In this document: piece after piece, positions 26,197 to 34,954 of the stretch
How positions within the stretch are numbered: the stretch's first letter is position 1
Layout of the letters: each line of letters opens with the position of its first letter
Assembly: GCA_031260605.1 (NCBI GenBank)
Contig: JAISLF010000032.1
Coordinates: 1-54,019 of the forward strand
Reading direction: 5' to 3'
Source of the DNA: Oscillospiraceae bacterium
GTDB lineage: Bacteria; Bacillota; Clostridia; Oscillospirales; Oscillospiraceae
Length of the DNA stretch: 54,019 nucleotides
Notes under the pieces: model-generated
Database searches by the model: none
What the model was told of the DNA's origin: nothing
The model's input: only the letters and a program-made list of their open reading frames with translations
Position numbers and translations under genes: made by a program

Positions 26197-26313
26197 TCGC
26201 GCGAGACGAAAAATAAAAATAAATTTTTTTTCAGGATGCACCCAACATTTTGCGCGGCTCAAACGTATTACAAGTATAGCCCGCAAATATCCCTTTGCAA
26301 AAGGAGAACCAAA

Positions 26314-27306
26314 ATGAAAAAGAAGAACAAATTCCGCATAGCCGCGGCAGCACTGGCGCTTGTAATGACGCTTGCCGCTCTCGCGTCCTGCGCAAAATCA
26401 GCCGCAGACGAATCCGAGTTTTACAGCACAGCCTCCTACAACAGCCTCGCCCCTGCCGCCACGCCGTATCCCGCACCGGAAGACTACGCCTTCGCATACG
26501 ACGGGGAAAGGGAAATGGCGCAGTATTATGACCAGGACGGCAAGTATATTGACGCTACACAAGTGGCGGGAGCTGCGTCATTGTCTGACGAAAAGATGAT
26601 CTACACCGTTTTTGTCAGCATACAGACAAAAGGGTTTGACGATTCTGTCAGCAAAATCCGGGAACTTGTCAAGCGCTACGGCGGTATGATCGACAGTGAG
26701 CAGGTGGACGGCGAGCAGCTTCTTGAATACGATTATTCTCCCGCGAGATACGCGTATTTCACGCTGCGCATTCCGGCCGGCAGCCTTGAAGAAGCAAAGG
26801 ACGCCTTCAAAGAGGCGGGAAACATCGTAAACAAGTCGCAAACCGCGCAGAACGCAACAGACACATATACCCACTTTGAGGGACAGCTCAAGATGTACCG
26901 CGCTCAGGAGGATGCACTCATTGCCCTTATGGAAAAGGCGGATAATGTCTCGCAGATGATCGAAATCGAGACAAAGCTTGCCGAGGTGCGCTACAATATA
27001 GAGTTTGTAACGGGTCAGCTCAAGGATATAGACAACAAGGTTGCTTATTCAACAGTCAACATCACCCTCGCCGAGGTCAAGGAATACACAAAGCCGGTTG
27101 ACACCATTACGTTCTGGCAGAGGATAAAAGATGCGGTTAAAACCGGACTAACCTCAATCGGAAGCTTCTTTGTCGGCGCGCTGTTCGTTGTGCTGACGCT
27201 CCTGCCGTGGCTGATTACCGCCGCTGTTGTGATTGTCGTTGTCGTGCTTATAGTAAAATCGCGCAAGAAGAAAAAAGCAAAGAAAGCGGCCGCTGAAAAA
27301 GAATAA
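26314..27306 (+). CDS. DUF4349-family lipoprotein
   Basis: 330 residues. A signal peptide with lipobox LASC ends at about residue 27, so the protein should be lipid-anchored outside the membrane. The DUF4349 core (about 95-275) contains VKRYGGMIDSEQ and a coiled-coil stretch (MIEIETKLAEVRYNIE). A C-terminal membrane helix (about 290-312) is followed by a Lys-rich tail, so the protein is held at both ends. Strong AAAAGGAGA before the ATG. Function unknown. Confidence 0.85.
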   Translation: MKKKNKFRIAAAALALVMTLAALASCAKSAADESEFYSTASYNSLAPAATPYPAPEDYAFAYDGEREMAQYYDQDGKYIDATQVAGAASLSDEKMIYTVFVSIQTKGFDDSVSKIRELVKRYGGMIDSEQVDGEQLLEYDYSPARYAYFTLRIPAGSLEEAKDAFKEAGNIVNKSQTAQNATDTYTHFEGQLKMYRAQEDALIALMEKADNVSQMIEIETKLAEVRYNIEFVTGQLKDIDNKVAYSTVNITLAEVKEYTKPVDTITFWQRIKDAVKTGLTSIGSFFVGALFVVLTLLPWLITAAVVIVVVVLIVKSRKKKKAKKAAAEKE

Positions 27307-27323
27307 ATCCGCGTACTTAAAAG

Positions 27324-27350
27324 AAAAAGACGGTCTATGACCGTCTTTTT
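27324..27350. terminator. Bidirectional terminator
   Basis: AGACGGTC/GACCGTCT stem (27328-27335/27339-27346) with A-run before and T-run after. It serves the DUF4349 gene and the convergent flavoenzyme gene. Confidence 0.85.
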
Positions 27351-27368
27351 CTTATCTCTAATTGCGGG

Positions 27369-29351
27369 CTAATCCGCAATGCGGAACTTATACGCCGCAC
27401 GGTATGCCGTGTGCACCGCGTTTGCAATGCGCCCGACCTTCTGCGTGTCTCCGATTGCAACCGCGTCAGGAAACTCTGCGCGGATTTCGTTCAGCGTGTC
27501 CTGCTGGGCACGAACGCCGAGCGACAGAACCACATAGTCAGCGTCGAGGGAAACATCTCCCGACGTCGTCTCAAGCCGAATGCCGGAATCCGTAATCTCC
27601 GCGAGCTTGTGGTTCGGCAAAAACTTTACGTCAAAGTCCTGCAGGCGCACCTGAACGTCAGTCAGGTTTTGGAATGACGCGTCAGGTCCGATTTTGTCAG
27701 CCATTTCGATAACGGTAACCTGATTTCCCTGCGAGGCAATAAGCTCCGCCGTTTCAAGTCCCGTCATACCGGAGCCGATAACAGCGGCGCGCTTGCCGGT
27801 GAACGAAACCGTGCCGCGCAAAACATCGGAGCTTGTCGCAACATTTGCCTTGTCAACGCCGGGAATCGCGCGCGGAACAATGCTCTCGGAGCCTGTACCG
27901 ACAAATACGCCGATAGGCGACAGAGCCTTTATTGCCGCAACCGTTGCGGGCGTGCTGAGCCGAACATCAACGCCGAGCTTGCGCAGCTGCGTTTCGTACC
28001 AGCCTATCGCCCAGTTGATTTTGTCCTTGTGCGGCGGCTTGTTTGCAAGGTTCAGCTGACCGCCGAGCTTGTCGCTTTTTTCAAAAAGTGTTACCTTAAA
28101 GCCGCGCTCCGCCAGCGTTCTTGCAGCCTCACAGCCCGACGGTCCGCCGCCGACTATGACGACAGGACGGCCTGCGCCGTTTATTTTCAGGTCGTTGAAG
28201 AACCATTCGCGCGCGGAGCGGGGGTTCAGCGCGCAGGAGACCGGTTCGCCTGTGTCGGCGGAGGTTTGCAGCGTTTCAAAGCAGTTCAGGCAGGAAATGC
28301 AGCGGCGAATATCCTCAACGCGCCCCTGCGCGGTCTTGTTAACCCATTCGGGGTCCGCCATCTGTCCGCGTGCGATAACCACGCAGTCTACCTTGCCGTC
28401 TGCAATTGCTTTTTCGGCAAAGTCAGGGTTTCTGATAACGCCTACGCCGAATACCGGCACGTTAACCGCCTTTTTTATCTTCTCCGCAAGGTATACCTTC
28501 CACCCTTCGGGATAGCTTGTCGGCTCCCACGAGGTGTTCATAGACTCGTATACGCCGGCTGTAACGGAAATCGCATCCAGTCCGAACGGAATAAGGTATT
28601 TGCAGATTTCAACAGCCTCGTCTGACTTCAGTCCCGGGATGTCCGTCGGGAAAATCGAGGTTTCAAGGAATTCATCTGCCGTTATGCGCAGCGTTACGGG
28701 GTAGTCGCGCCCGACACGCTCACGGATTCCGAGGATTATTTCCTTGACAACGCGCGCGCGGTTTTGGATATTGCCGCCGTAGTCGTCTGTGCGGCGGTTT
28801 GTGTACGGTGAAAGGAACTGGTTCAGCAAATATCCGTGTGCGGCATGCAGCTCAACGCCGTCAATCCCTGCCTTATAGCAGCGCTCCGCCGCGTCAATAA
28901 ACTCCTGCACAAGCCGCTCAATTCCGCGGCGGCTCATCGCGATACACGGGCTTTCAGTGATAGGCGAGATTATGCCGGAGGGCGTTGGCAGCGGATAGCC
29001 GCCGTTGATTTCGTAAAATGACTGCCTGCCGGGATGGTGCAGCTGACAGAAAATCGCCCCGCCGTAATAATGCACGTCGTTTGCGAGGTTGCGCAAGCCG
29101 GGAATGCAGCTGTCCTTTGCGGCGGAGGTCTGGCGCTCCATCATAACAGCGGTGTTGTGGTTAACGCGCGTGACCTCATTGATGATAAGTCCGCAGCCGC
29201 CCTTTGCGCGCTCCGCGAAATACGCCCGTTCATTTTCGCCGACGGTTGCATCTGTGTTTGCCGTAGCTGAGCCCATCGCGCCCATTACAACGCGGTTTCG
29301 GATTGTAAGTGTCCCGATTTTTATCGGGGAGAGTAGGTTTTCGTAAGCCAT
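27369..29351 (-). CDS. NADH:flavin oxidoreductase / enoate reductase family (FadH/BaiCD-like)
   Basis: 660 residues. The N-terminal old-yellow-enzyme FMN barrel (about 1-340) contains GVELHAAHGYLLNQFLSP and RRTDDYGG. A 4Fe-4S site follows (CISCLNCFE plus a later Cys in CALN). The C-terminal half is an FAD/NAD(P)H domain (VVIVGGGPSGCEAARTL and AVIGSGMTGLETAE). Such enzymes reduce activated C=C bonds, such as enoates, dienoyl-CoA or bile-acid enones. The substrate cannot be assigned. The ATG at 29351 matches the family start MAYENLLSPIKIG; GGAG lies 11 nt upstream. Single-gene unit. Confidence 0.88.
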   Translation of the reverse strand: MAYENLLSPIKIGTLTIRNRVVMGAMGSATANTDATVGENERAYFAERAKGGCGLIINEVTRVNHNTAVMMERQTSAAKDSCIPGLRNLANDVHYYGGAIFCQLHHPGRQSFYEINGGYPLPTPSGIISPITESPCIAMSRRGIERLVQEFIDAAERCYKAGIDGVELHAAHGYLLNQFLSPYTNRRTDDYGGNIQNRARVVKEIILGIRERVGRDYPVTLRITADEFLETSIFPTDIPGLKSDEAVEICKYLIPFGLDAISVTAGVYESMNTSWEPTSYPEGWKVYLAEKIKKAVNVPVFGVGVIRNPDFAEKAIADGKVDCVVIARGQMADPEWVNKTAQGRVEDIRRCISCLNCFETLQTSADTGEPVSCALNPRSAREWFFNDLKINGAGRPVVIVGGGPSGCEAARTLAERGFKVTLFEKSDKLGGQLNLANKPPHKDKINWAIGWYETQLRKLGVDVRLSTPATVAAIKALSPIGVFVGTGSESIVPRAIPGVDKANVATSSDVLRGTVSFTGKRAAVIGSGMTGLETAELIASQGNQVTVIEMADKIGPDASFQNLTDVQVRLQDFDVKFLPNHKLAEITDSGIRLETTSGDVSLDADYVVLSLGVRAQQDTLNEIRAEFPDAVAIGDTQKVGRIANAVHTAYRAAYKFRIAD

Positions 29352-29534
29352 CTGTTGTGTTACTCCTGCAAATATAGCGGTTTCAGGCCGCAAAAATTTA
29401 AGCCGATAATGTAAAGTTTTCGGCATTATTGATGTATTGGTTATTCAAAAGCAGCGGCTGCCTTTGACTTGCGCGAAGAATCGCACATTGTACATTATAG
29501 TGTAGACGATAATGCGCAAAAAAATGCGCCGGGA

Positions 29535-30002
29535 CTATATTTGACGGAATACTCCCGTCTCATCGTTTTGCGCGGCAACGTACTTGTAGCGCGATGTTTT
29601 ACGCTCTTTCCTGAAGGGCAGTAAAATCAAAATACTTCTTACGCAATACGCGGAGCAAGCCCGTTTTTCGGAATTCTCAAAACAGTAGCATTCTTCTGCG
29701 CACAGCTTCCCTTTTTTATATATCCGTTCGAGATAAACAGTGTCGGTCAAGAAATGCGTGATATGCCCCGCCGCTTCAGCAATATTAAGCGCGTCAGACT
29801 CATCGCCCTCGTCTAAATTAAGCGTTAGACCAACGCCGAAAAACGCTATGTACAGCGATAACAAGTCAATTTTGCACACAAGCTTGCGTTCGGTATCAAA
29901 AAACAGCTCTATGATACCATCGCCGTGCCAGGTTTCAAATGACACATTGTTTACGGCAAGCAACGCCGCAAGGGTATCAAAAATTTCCTCAATAGTGTTC
30001 AT
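29535..30002 (-). CDS. Hypothetical protein
   Basis: 155 residues, not recognised. The N-terminal 100 residues look like a folded domain (SFETWHGDGIIELFFD, then FGVGLTLNLDEGDESD). The C-terminus is Cys- and basic-rich. No signal peptide. The ribosome site is poor. It follows the lipoprotein gene at 30051 by 48 nt on the same strand and may share its transcript. Confidence 0.5.
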   Translation of the reverse strand: MNTIEEIFDTLAALLAVNNVSFETWHGDGIIELFFDTERKLVCKIDLLSLYIAFFGVGLTLNLDEGDESDALNIAEAAGHITHFLTDTVYLERIYKKGKLCAEECYCFENSEKRACSAYCVRSILILLPFRKERKTSRYKYVAAQNDETGVFRQI

Positions 30003-30050
30003 GCAGTCTCATTAATACCCGGAAATGCGGAGTGCCGGCAGATGCGGGCG

Positions 30051-30710
30051 TTACCTAACCTCAGCCCCGCCCCACTCAACGACGGTAAAACCGCCGCGTT
30101 CAAACCCGGAAAATTCCTGCGGCTCAACGTCAATAGGCGTTGCCAACGGCTTGTATGCCATAAACACGCGCAAAATGCTGTCCGGCGCGGGGTCAATGTT
30201 CAGCGCCGCGCCGTCTGTATAGGCAGTTCCCTGAAACGCAATCAGGTTATATGCGTTGTCCTGCATTTGCGGAAGCCAGTACACGATAAACTCGTTGTAT
30301 TCGCGCGGCGCAAGTCCGATAGCGGCAAGCGTTTCCTGCAAAAACGCAGTGGTGTCCGCACCGGGAACAACAAAGCCCTGCGAGAAGTCGAATTCGGTGT
30401 TTTGCACGCCTTCCCAGAACAGATAGGAGTACTCGCGTCCGTCTGCGCGGTTAATCAGCGTGCCGTTGGGAAAGGCGGTTACGTTCCAGCCGCCGTTGTA
30501 AGCGGGGTAGGTTGCGGTGAGCGCGCCGTCAAGGGTGAGCGTTACGGAAATGTCGGTTGGCTCAGTAGGATAAAGGTAGATTACGGGCTTTTCGTCAGCC
30601 GGCAATTCCGTTGGCGTAGGTGCTGGGTCAACCACTTGGCGGCAGGAGGCCGCCGAGACACATAGGACGGCAAGCGCAAGTAGACATAAAATTCGTTTTG
30701 TCAGACGCAT
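30051..30710 (-). CDS. Lipoprotein with KPVIYLYP domain
   Basis: 219 residues. A signal peptide ends in a lipobox (SAASC), giving a lipid-anchored extracellular protein. The mature domain starts KPVIYLYPTEP and contains WNVTAFPNGTLI and YSYLFWEG, a conserved pattern I associate with a widespread uncharacterised lipoprotein family of gut Firmicutes. AGGAG lies before the ATG at 30710; the longer frame has no site. Function unknown. Confidence 0.75.
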   Translation of the reverse strand: MRLTKRILCLLALAVLCVSAASCRQVVDPAPTPTELPADEKPVIYLYPTEPTDISVTLTLDGALTATYPAYNGGWNVTAFPNGTLINRADGREYSYLFWEGVQNTEFDFSQGFVVPGADTTAFLQETLAAIGLAPREYNEFIVYWLPQMQDNAYNLIAFQGTAYTDGAALNIDPAPDSILRVFMAYKPLATPIDVEPQEFSGFERGGFTVVEWGGAEVR

Positions 30711-30789
30711 TGGAGAGGACTCCTTTTTATTTTTACGGTGCTGTCTGAATCTTTGACGAAAAAGCTGCATCGCCTGCGGACGAGGTTTA

Positions 30790-30920
30790 GTGAACAATGA
30801 ATGATGAAGCCGCTTTGCTGATAAATAATGAATAGTACAAACAGCGGTTAGAGCTGTCTAAAAATTATTCATTATTCACTATTCATCATTCATTCTTCGT
30901 TTAGGAAGCGAAAGCTTCCG
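30790..30920. repeat. AT-rich inverted repeat region near the tRNA gene
   Basis: GAATGATGAA (about 30796-30805) and TTCATCATTC (about 30885-30895) are inverted copies inside runs of ATTCATTATTCA type. The arrangement resembles a small degenerate inverted-repeat element. Beside it, GGAAGC/GCTTCC with a GAAA loop lies at 30904-30919. No gene is visible from 30711 to 30925. Confidence 0.45.
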
Positions 30921-30925
30921 CTGTT

Positions 30926-30999
30926 TGGAGCAGGATACGGGAATCGAACCCGTGTGTTCAGCTTGGGAAGCTGACATTCTGCCATTGAACTAATCCTGC
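30926..30999 (-). tRNA. tRNA-Gly (anticodon CCC)
   Basis: Full cloverleaf on the minus strand: acceptor GCAGGAT/ATCCTGC, D-arm, anticodon stem TCAGC/GCTGA with loop TTCCCAA, T-arm ACGGG/CCCGT with TTCGATT loop. The discriminator is T and the 3' CCA is encoded. Reads GGG codons. Confidence 0.93.
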
Positions 31000-31016
31000 A
31001 GGGCGCTTCGCGCTCG

Positions 31017-31098
31017 CTTTTCGAAGTCCGCTTCGCGGAAATCGAAAAGCGGTTTGATTCGGGATTCCTTTGGTCAGGCAAAGCCCGACCAAAGGAAT
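31017..31098. repeat. Two inverted repeats upstream of the tRNA gene
   Basis: CTTTTCGA/TCGAAAAG (31017-31024/31042-31049) with an inner TCCGC/GCGGA stem, and a perfect 12-bp pair ATTCCTTTGGTC/GACCAAAGGAAT (31064-31075/31087-31098). No gene lies between 31000 and 31431; the rest of this gap shows only the promoter below. Confidence 0.55.
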
Positions 31099-31324
31099 TG
31101 ATTGGATTTGTCGCGCTGCCGCGCGGGTGGTTTGCGGAGTGGGATGGGGTGGGGACCGTTGCGTTTGGGAACACCCTCCGCGCTTTGCGCTGACTCCCTC
31201 GGTGAGGGCGGTTCTGCTGCCATTCAAAGGGCAGGACAGCGTGTTTTTGTAATATAAACCGAAAAAATATTATTTTCTTATGAAAAATATATCACTTTGC
31301 GAGTGTTTTGTCAAGACTCGCCTA

Positions 31325-31353
31325 TTGACTTTGCTTGTGTGTTTTGCTATAAT
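31325..31353 (+). promoter_or_regulatory. Sigma-A promoter of the small protein gene
   Basis: TTGACT at 31325-31330, a 17-nt spacer, TATAAT at 31348-31353. Start near 31360, leader about 70 nt. Confidence 0.8.
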
Positions 31354-31431
31354 TATTGCGTAGTTCAAAGGTGTTTAGAAGAATTACGCATTAAAAACAG
31401 GTAAAATAATATAAAGGCAGGTACAAAGAGT

Positions 31432-31662
31432 ATGAAAACCTATGAAATGACGCGCGAAATTTTCGACAAATGCTCAGGGAATCAGATGAAAGACATTCTC
31501 ATTTCAGAAGTTCAGGTAGAAAGAGAAGAAGATCTCGATGAAATTGTAAAGCCTTATACCGAGGGAACCGATGTTATGTGCGAAAAATACGTCGGCAACG
31601 GCGTGGTGACGTTTGAGATAGTAGCAAGCGGCATAAAGCAGCGCATTAGCTTCTCAGAATAA
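31432..31662 (+). CDS. Small hypothetical protein
   Basis: 76 residues, acidic, no signal or membrane helix, not recognised. It has a near-consensus promoter upstream and a sense ribosome site (GGCAGG), and the peptide has a balanced composition (TEGTDVMCEKYVGNGVVTFE), so I think it is real. The next 315 bp (31663-31977) hold no gene I can support. Confidence 0.6.
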   Translation: MKTYEMTREIFDKCSGNQMKDILISEVQVEREEDLDEIVKPYTEGTDVMCEKYVGNGVVTFEIVASGIKQRISFSE

Positions 31663-31977
31663 CGGATGAGCGCCGAAGCCGGAAGCGGACGCTTACGTGC
31701 GGCTCCGACGCGGTTTTACATACGTCACAGGCAAGCTGAAATTTAAGTACGCGCCGGATAAGCCTTTGGCGGCGCTTATTTTCGGCACGCGCTTGGTACA
31801 CGAAGCCTTTTGCACTTAATAGTGACTTAATTATTGCTGTGCCGTAAACGCCGCGCAGTATATATTCGGTTTGTTCCGACAGACGTGTGGCTTGGCAAGC
31901 GCCGCCCAAGCTAAAATGGGTAATTTGCTGAATATACAAAGGTTTTTCTCAAAGAAAAACAAAGGATAAAACAAAAT

Positions 31978-32796
31978 ATGCAGGGCAAATACAAAATAGG
32001 TGACGTTGCGAGAATTCTCGGAATCTCGGCTGACCTGATACGGTACTACGAGGAAAAAGGCGTCGTCGCGCCGGAAAAGGATCCCTCAAACAAATACAGG
32101 TACTACGACACCTGGGACATTAACTATCTGATTGACTGCCTGTGGTATAAAAACTACGGATTTTCGATCGAAAACGTAGCCCAAATGGTGTCCACCTACA
32201 CATACCCGACGCTGCTGGACGCGCTTGAGAACAAAACAGGCGAAATCCGTGATGAGATTCGCCGCAAGGAGCTGCTGCTGCAAAGAATTGAGAAGTTCCG
32301 TGAGCGGCTCTCGACAACGCGCAGTCTTGTCGGTGACTTTGAGATTGTCACAAACAAGCCGTTTTACTACTATATAAACCGCCACAACAGCGAGTATGAC
32401 GACAATATTTCGCTTCGCGAAATTTCGCGCCGTTGGCTCAAGTATATGCCCTTTACAAGGCGCTATTTTGAGATAAGCCGGGACGCGCTCGCCGGCGGGG
32501 AGGACGAGTATGTCTGGGGCTTTTCCGTGTCGCCGCAGTATGTCAGCGAGTTTAACATAGATATTGTGCCGCCCGTTGCGCAAATGCCGGAGTCGCTTTG
32601 TGTGCACTCTGCCTTTAAGAGCGCGGGACTCGACAGATTCTCCGCCAAAAAACTCAATTTTCTTCTGCAATACGCCGAAGAAAACGGATATACGCCGACG
32701 CGCAACGCATTCGGAAATCTCGCCTGCTCCGTTTTGGAGGACGGCGTTCAAACCGGGTATTTTGAGGCGTGGCTGCCTGTAAAAAAAGCGGAGTAA
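31978..32796 (+). CDS. MerR-family transcriptional regulator with effector domain
   Basis: 272 residues. The N-terminal winged-helix domain (KIGDVARILGISADLIRYYEEKG) is typical of MerR regulators. A dimerisation helix follows (about 85-115), and the C-terminal 150 residues look like a ligand-binding domain of the GyrI/BmrR type. Such proteins act on promoters with long spacers. AAAGGATAA precedes the ATG, and a GTTTTTC/GAAAAAC hairpin (about 31944-31962) lies just before it. The regulated gene is not evident. Confidence 0.85.
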   Translation: MQGKYKIGDVARILGISADLIRYYEEKGVVAPEKDPSNKYRYYDTWDINYLIDCLWYKNYGFSIENVAQMVSTYTYPTLLDALENKTGEIRDEIRRKELLLQRIEKFRERLSTTRSLVGDFEIVTNKPFYYYINRHNSEYDDNISLREISRRWLKYMPFTRRYFEISRDALAGGEDEYVWGFSVSPQYVSEFNIDIVPPVAQMPESLCVHSAFKSAGLDRFSAKKLNFLLQYAEENGYTPTRNAFGNLACSVLEDGVQTGYFEAWLPVKKAE

Positions 32797-32838
32797 CAAA
32801 TCGCACCGCAGAAAAAATCACTGCCGCACACATATGGA

Positions 32839-34239
32839 TTGAACCTATCCCAAAAAACAACAGAATATATCTCCGCGCACAGTATGCTGCCGGATGTCGG
32901 CGCTCTGCTGCTGATTTGTGTGTCAGGCGGCGTTGACAGTATGGTTTGCCTTGACCTGCTCGCAGGAATATTTAGCAAAAACAGCCGAATTTCTTCGGCT
33001 GTTCTTCACTATAACCACGGTCTGCGCGGTGAGGAAGCTGACGGAGACTGTGAGCTTGTGCGCGTTGCCGCCAAGCAATACGGACTGCCGTTTTTCACAG
33101 AAAAAGGCGATGTTGCGGCGATTGCGGCGGCACAGAAAGTCAGCATTGAAACAGCGGCAAGAAACGCAAGGTACGCGTTTTTTCAGTCGGCGGCGGACAA
33201 GCTCTGCGCAGATCACGGGTTGCCGGCAAGTGCGGCGCGAATCGCGACGGCGCACAACGCACGCGACAATCTTGAAACAATGCTGATGAACCTTGCGCGC
33301 GGCGCGGGCGGTGCGGGACTCTCCGGTATTCCTCCCGTGAACGGACGAGTAATCCGCCCGATTCTTTGTCTGGACAGACCGGAGATTGAGCAGTACGCCC
33401 GTGATTTCGGCATACCCTTTCGCGAGGACTCCTCCAACTCATCTGACGATTATACGCGCAACAAAATCCGCCACAGCATTATTCCCGTGCTAACGGAGCT
33501 GAACCCAAATGCGGCGGCGGCGGCGCTTGAAACTTCGGCAGGTTTGCGCCGTGACGAGGAATATTTCAGCGGTCTTGCGCAGGAATTTACCGCGCAGTTC
33601 TCAGACGGCGGGTCAACAGACGCTGCGGCAATGCTGGCTTTGCCGGAAAGCGTTTTTGCGCGTGTTTGCCGTGAAATTTCGCCCGAAAAGCTCACCCGCG
33701 CGGATATTGCAAGAATAAGGTCGGGTGCAGGGAAGTCAGCAGGCAGCTCGCGCGAGAACCTCTCAAACGGACAAACCGCCGTGTTTGAATACGGCAGACT
33801 TCGCTTTTGCCGCACGGAAAGTCCGGGTGCGGATACACGCTGGGAATACGGGCTGGCGCCGGGCGAGGAGACCGTAATCTCCGAGGCGGGACTGATTGCG
33901 ACCGTTTCGGAGTGCGAATTCGTCGGAATCTACAAAAAAATTCATAAAACATTTACGGAATTCCTATTCCCAAAATCCGCGCTGTGTGGTAAAATAAATA
34001 TTCGGGGCAGACTTCCCGGTGATAAAATCCGCCCTTTCGGAAAGAGCGGCACAAAATCTCTTAAAAAACTGCTGTCGGATGAAAAAGCGCCGAGAGAAAG
34101 CCGGGACAAAATCGCGGTGTTGGCGGACGGGGCGGGAGTCCTCGCCGTACACGGCTACACGCTTGATAACAGAGTGCTCCGGGAGCAGAACGCAAAAGCT
34201 GCACAGGCGGTTTGCGTAACACTCAGACCGCTCGAATAA
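32839..34239 (+). CDS. tilS: tRNA(Ile)-lysidine synthetase TilS
   Basis: 466 residues. Converts C34 of tRNA-Ile(CAU) to lysidine with ATP, so the tRNA reads AUA. The PP-loop SGGVDS is at 29-34; HYNHGLRGEEAD, TAHNARDNLETML and NKIRHSIIPVL follow. A C-terminal TilS domain starts at about 385 (NIRGRLPGDKIRPFG). The TTG at 32839 is used because no ATG leaves enough sequence before the PP-loop; its ribosome site is poor. Followed by hpt and ftsH, the order known in Bacillus. Confidence 0.92.
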   Translation: MNLSQKTTEYISAHSMLPDVGALLLICVSGGVDSMVCLDLLAGIFSKNSRISSAVLHYNHGLRGEEADGDCELVRVAAKQYGLPFFTEKGDVAAIAAAQKVSIETAARNARYAFFQSAADKLCADHGLPASAARIATAHNARDNLETMLMNLARGAGGAGLSGIPPVNGRVIRPILCLDRPEIEQYARDFGIPFREDSSNSSDDYTRNKIRHSIIPVLTELNPNAAAAALETSAGLRRDEEYFSGLAQEFTAQFSDGGSTDAAAMLALPESVFARVCREISPEKLTRADIARIRSGAGKSAGSSRENLSNGQTAVFEYGRLRFCRTESPGADTRWEYGLAPGEETVISEAGLIATVSECEFVGIYKKIHKTFTEFLFPKSALCGKINIRGRLPGDKIRPFGKSGTKSLKKLLSDEKAPRESRDKIAVLADGAGVLAVHGYTLDNRVLREQNAKAAQAVCVTLRPLE

Positions 34240-34314
34240 AACGCGAACACAGCAATAATATTATGTAAATAACGAAACCGAATAAACAGATAAACTAAAG
34301 GTAAGCTATACAAA

Positions 34315-34851
34315 ATGAATGCAGACGTTGAGAGTGTTTATTATTCGCAGGAGCAGATTCAGGCGCGGGTAGCCGAGCTTGGCCGCCGGCTTGAAGAGTT
34401 CTACACAGACAAAAATCCGATTTTTCTGTGCGTACTAAAGGGCGGGTGTGTGTTTTTTGCGGACTTAATCCGCGCCTGCGCCTTTCCGCTGGAAACTCGC
34501 TTTATTAAAGCCTCCTCCTATCGGGACGGTGTATCCTCCTCCGGAATGGTTGACATTTCGGGCGATGCGGGAACCGAAATTGCAGGACGGCACATTGTCA
34601 TAGTCGAGGACATTCTCGACACAGGCATTACGCTGAAGCGTATGCGCGCGTATCTTGAGGAATTAGGTCCCGCCTCTGTGAGCATATGTGTTTTGCTTGA
34701 CAAAAAGGAGCGCCGCGTTGAAACGGTGGACGCGGATTATATCGGTTTTAGCTGCGACAATCTGTTTTTTGTGGGCTATGGGCTGGACTATGCCGAAAAA
34801 TACCGCAATTTGCCGTATGTCGGCGTATTAAAGCCGGAAATTTATTCGTAA
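34315..34851 (+). CDS. hpt: Hypoxanthine phosphoribosyltransferase
   Basis: 178 residues. Salvages hypoxanthine (and usually guanine) to IMP/GMP using PRPP. The PRPP-binding motif VEDILDTGIT is at 97-106, the flexible loop segment SSYRDG at 68-72, and the base-binding end GYGLDYAEKYRNLPYVG near the C-terminus. AAAGG lies upstream of the ATG. Lies between tilS and ftsH. Confidence 0.95.
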   Translation: MNADVESVYYSQEQIQARVAELGRRLEEFYTDKNPIFLCVLKGGCVFFADLIRACAFPLETRFIKASSYRDGVSSSGMVDISGDAGTEIAGRHIVIVEDILDTGITLKRMRAYLEELGPASVSICVLLDKKERRVETVDADYIGFSCDNLFFVGYGLDYAEKYRNLPYVGVLKPEIYS

Positions 34852-34954
34852 ATAACTGAAAATATTTTATAGTATTATTTAAGCGGCAATACCGCTTAAG
34901 AAAAAAGCCGCATAAAGGCGCAGTTATGCCTTTTGCTGACGGAGTGAAAGTAAT

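Noticed and set aside
31646..31939. 97-residue minus-strand frame in the gap before the MerR gene
   Set aside because: No ribosome site, poor composition, and it overlaps the end of the small protein gene. I see nothing firm in 31663-31977.
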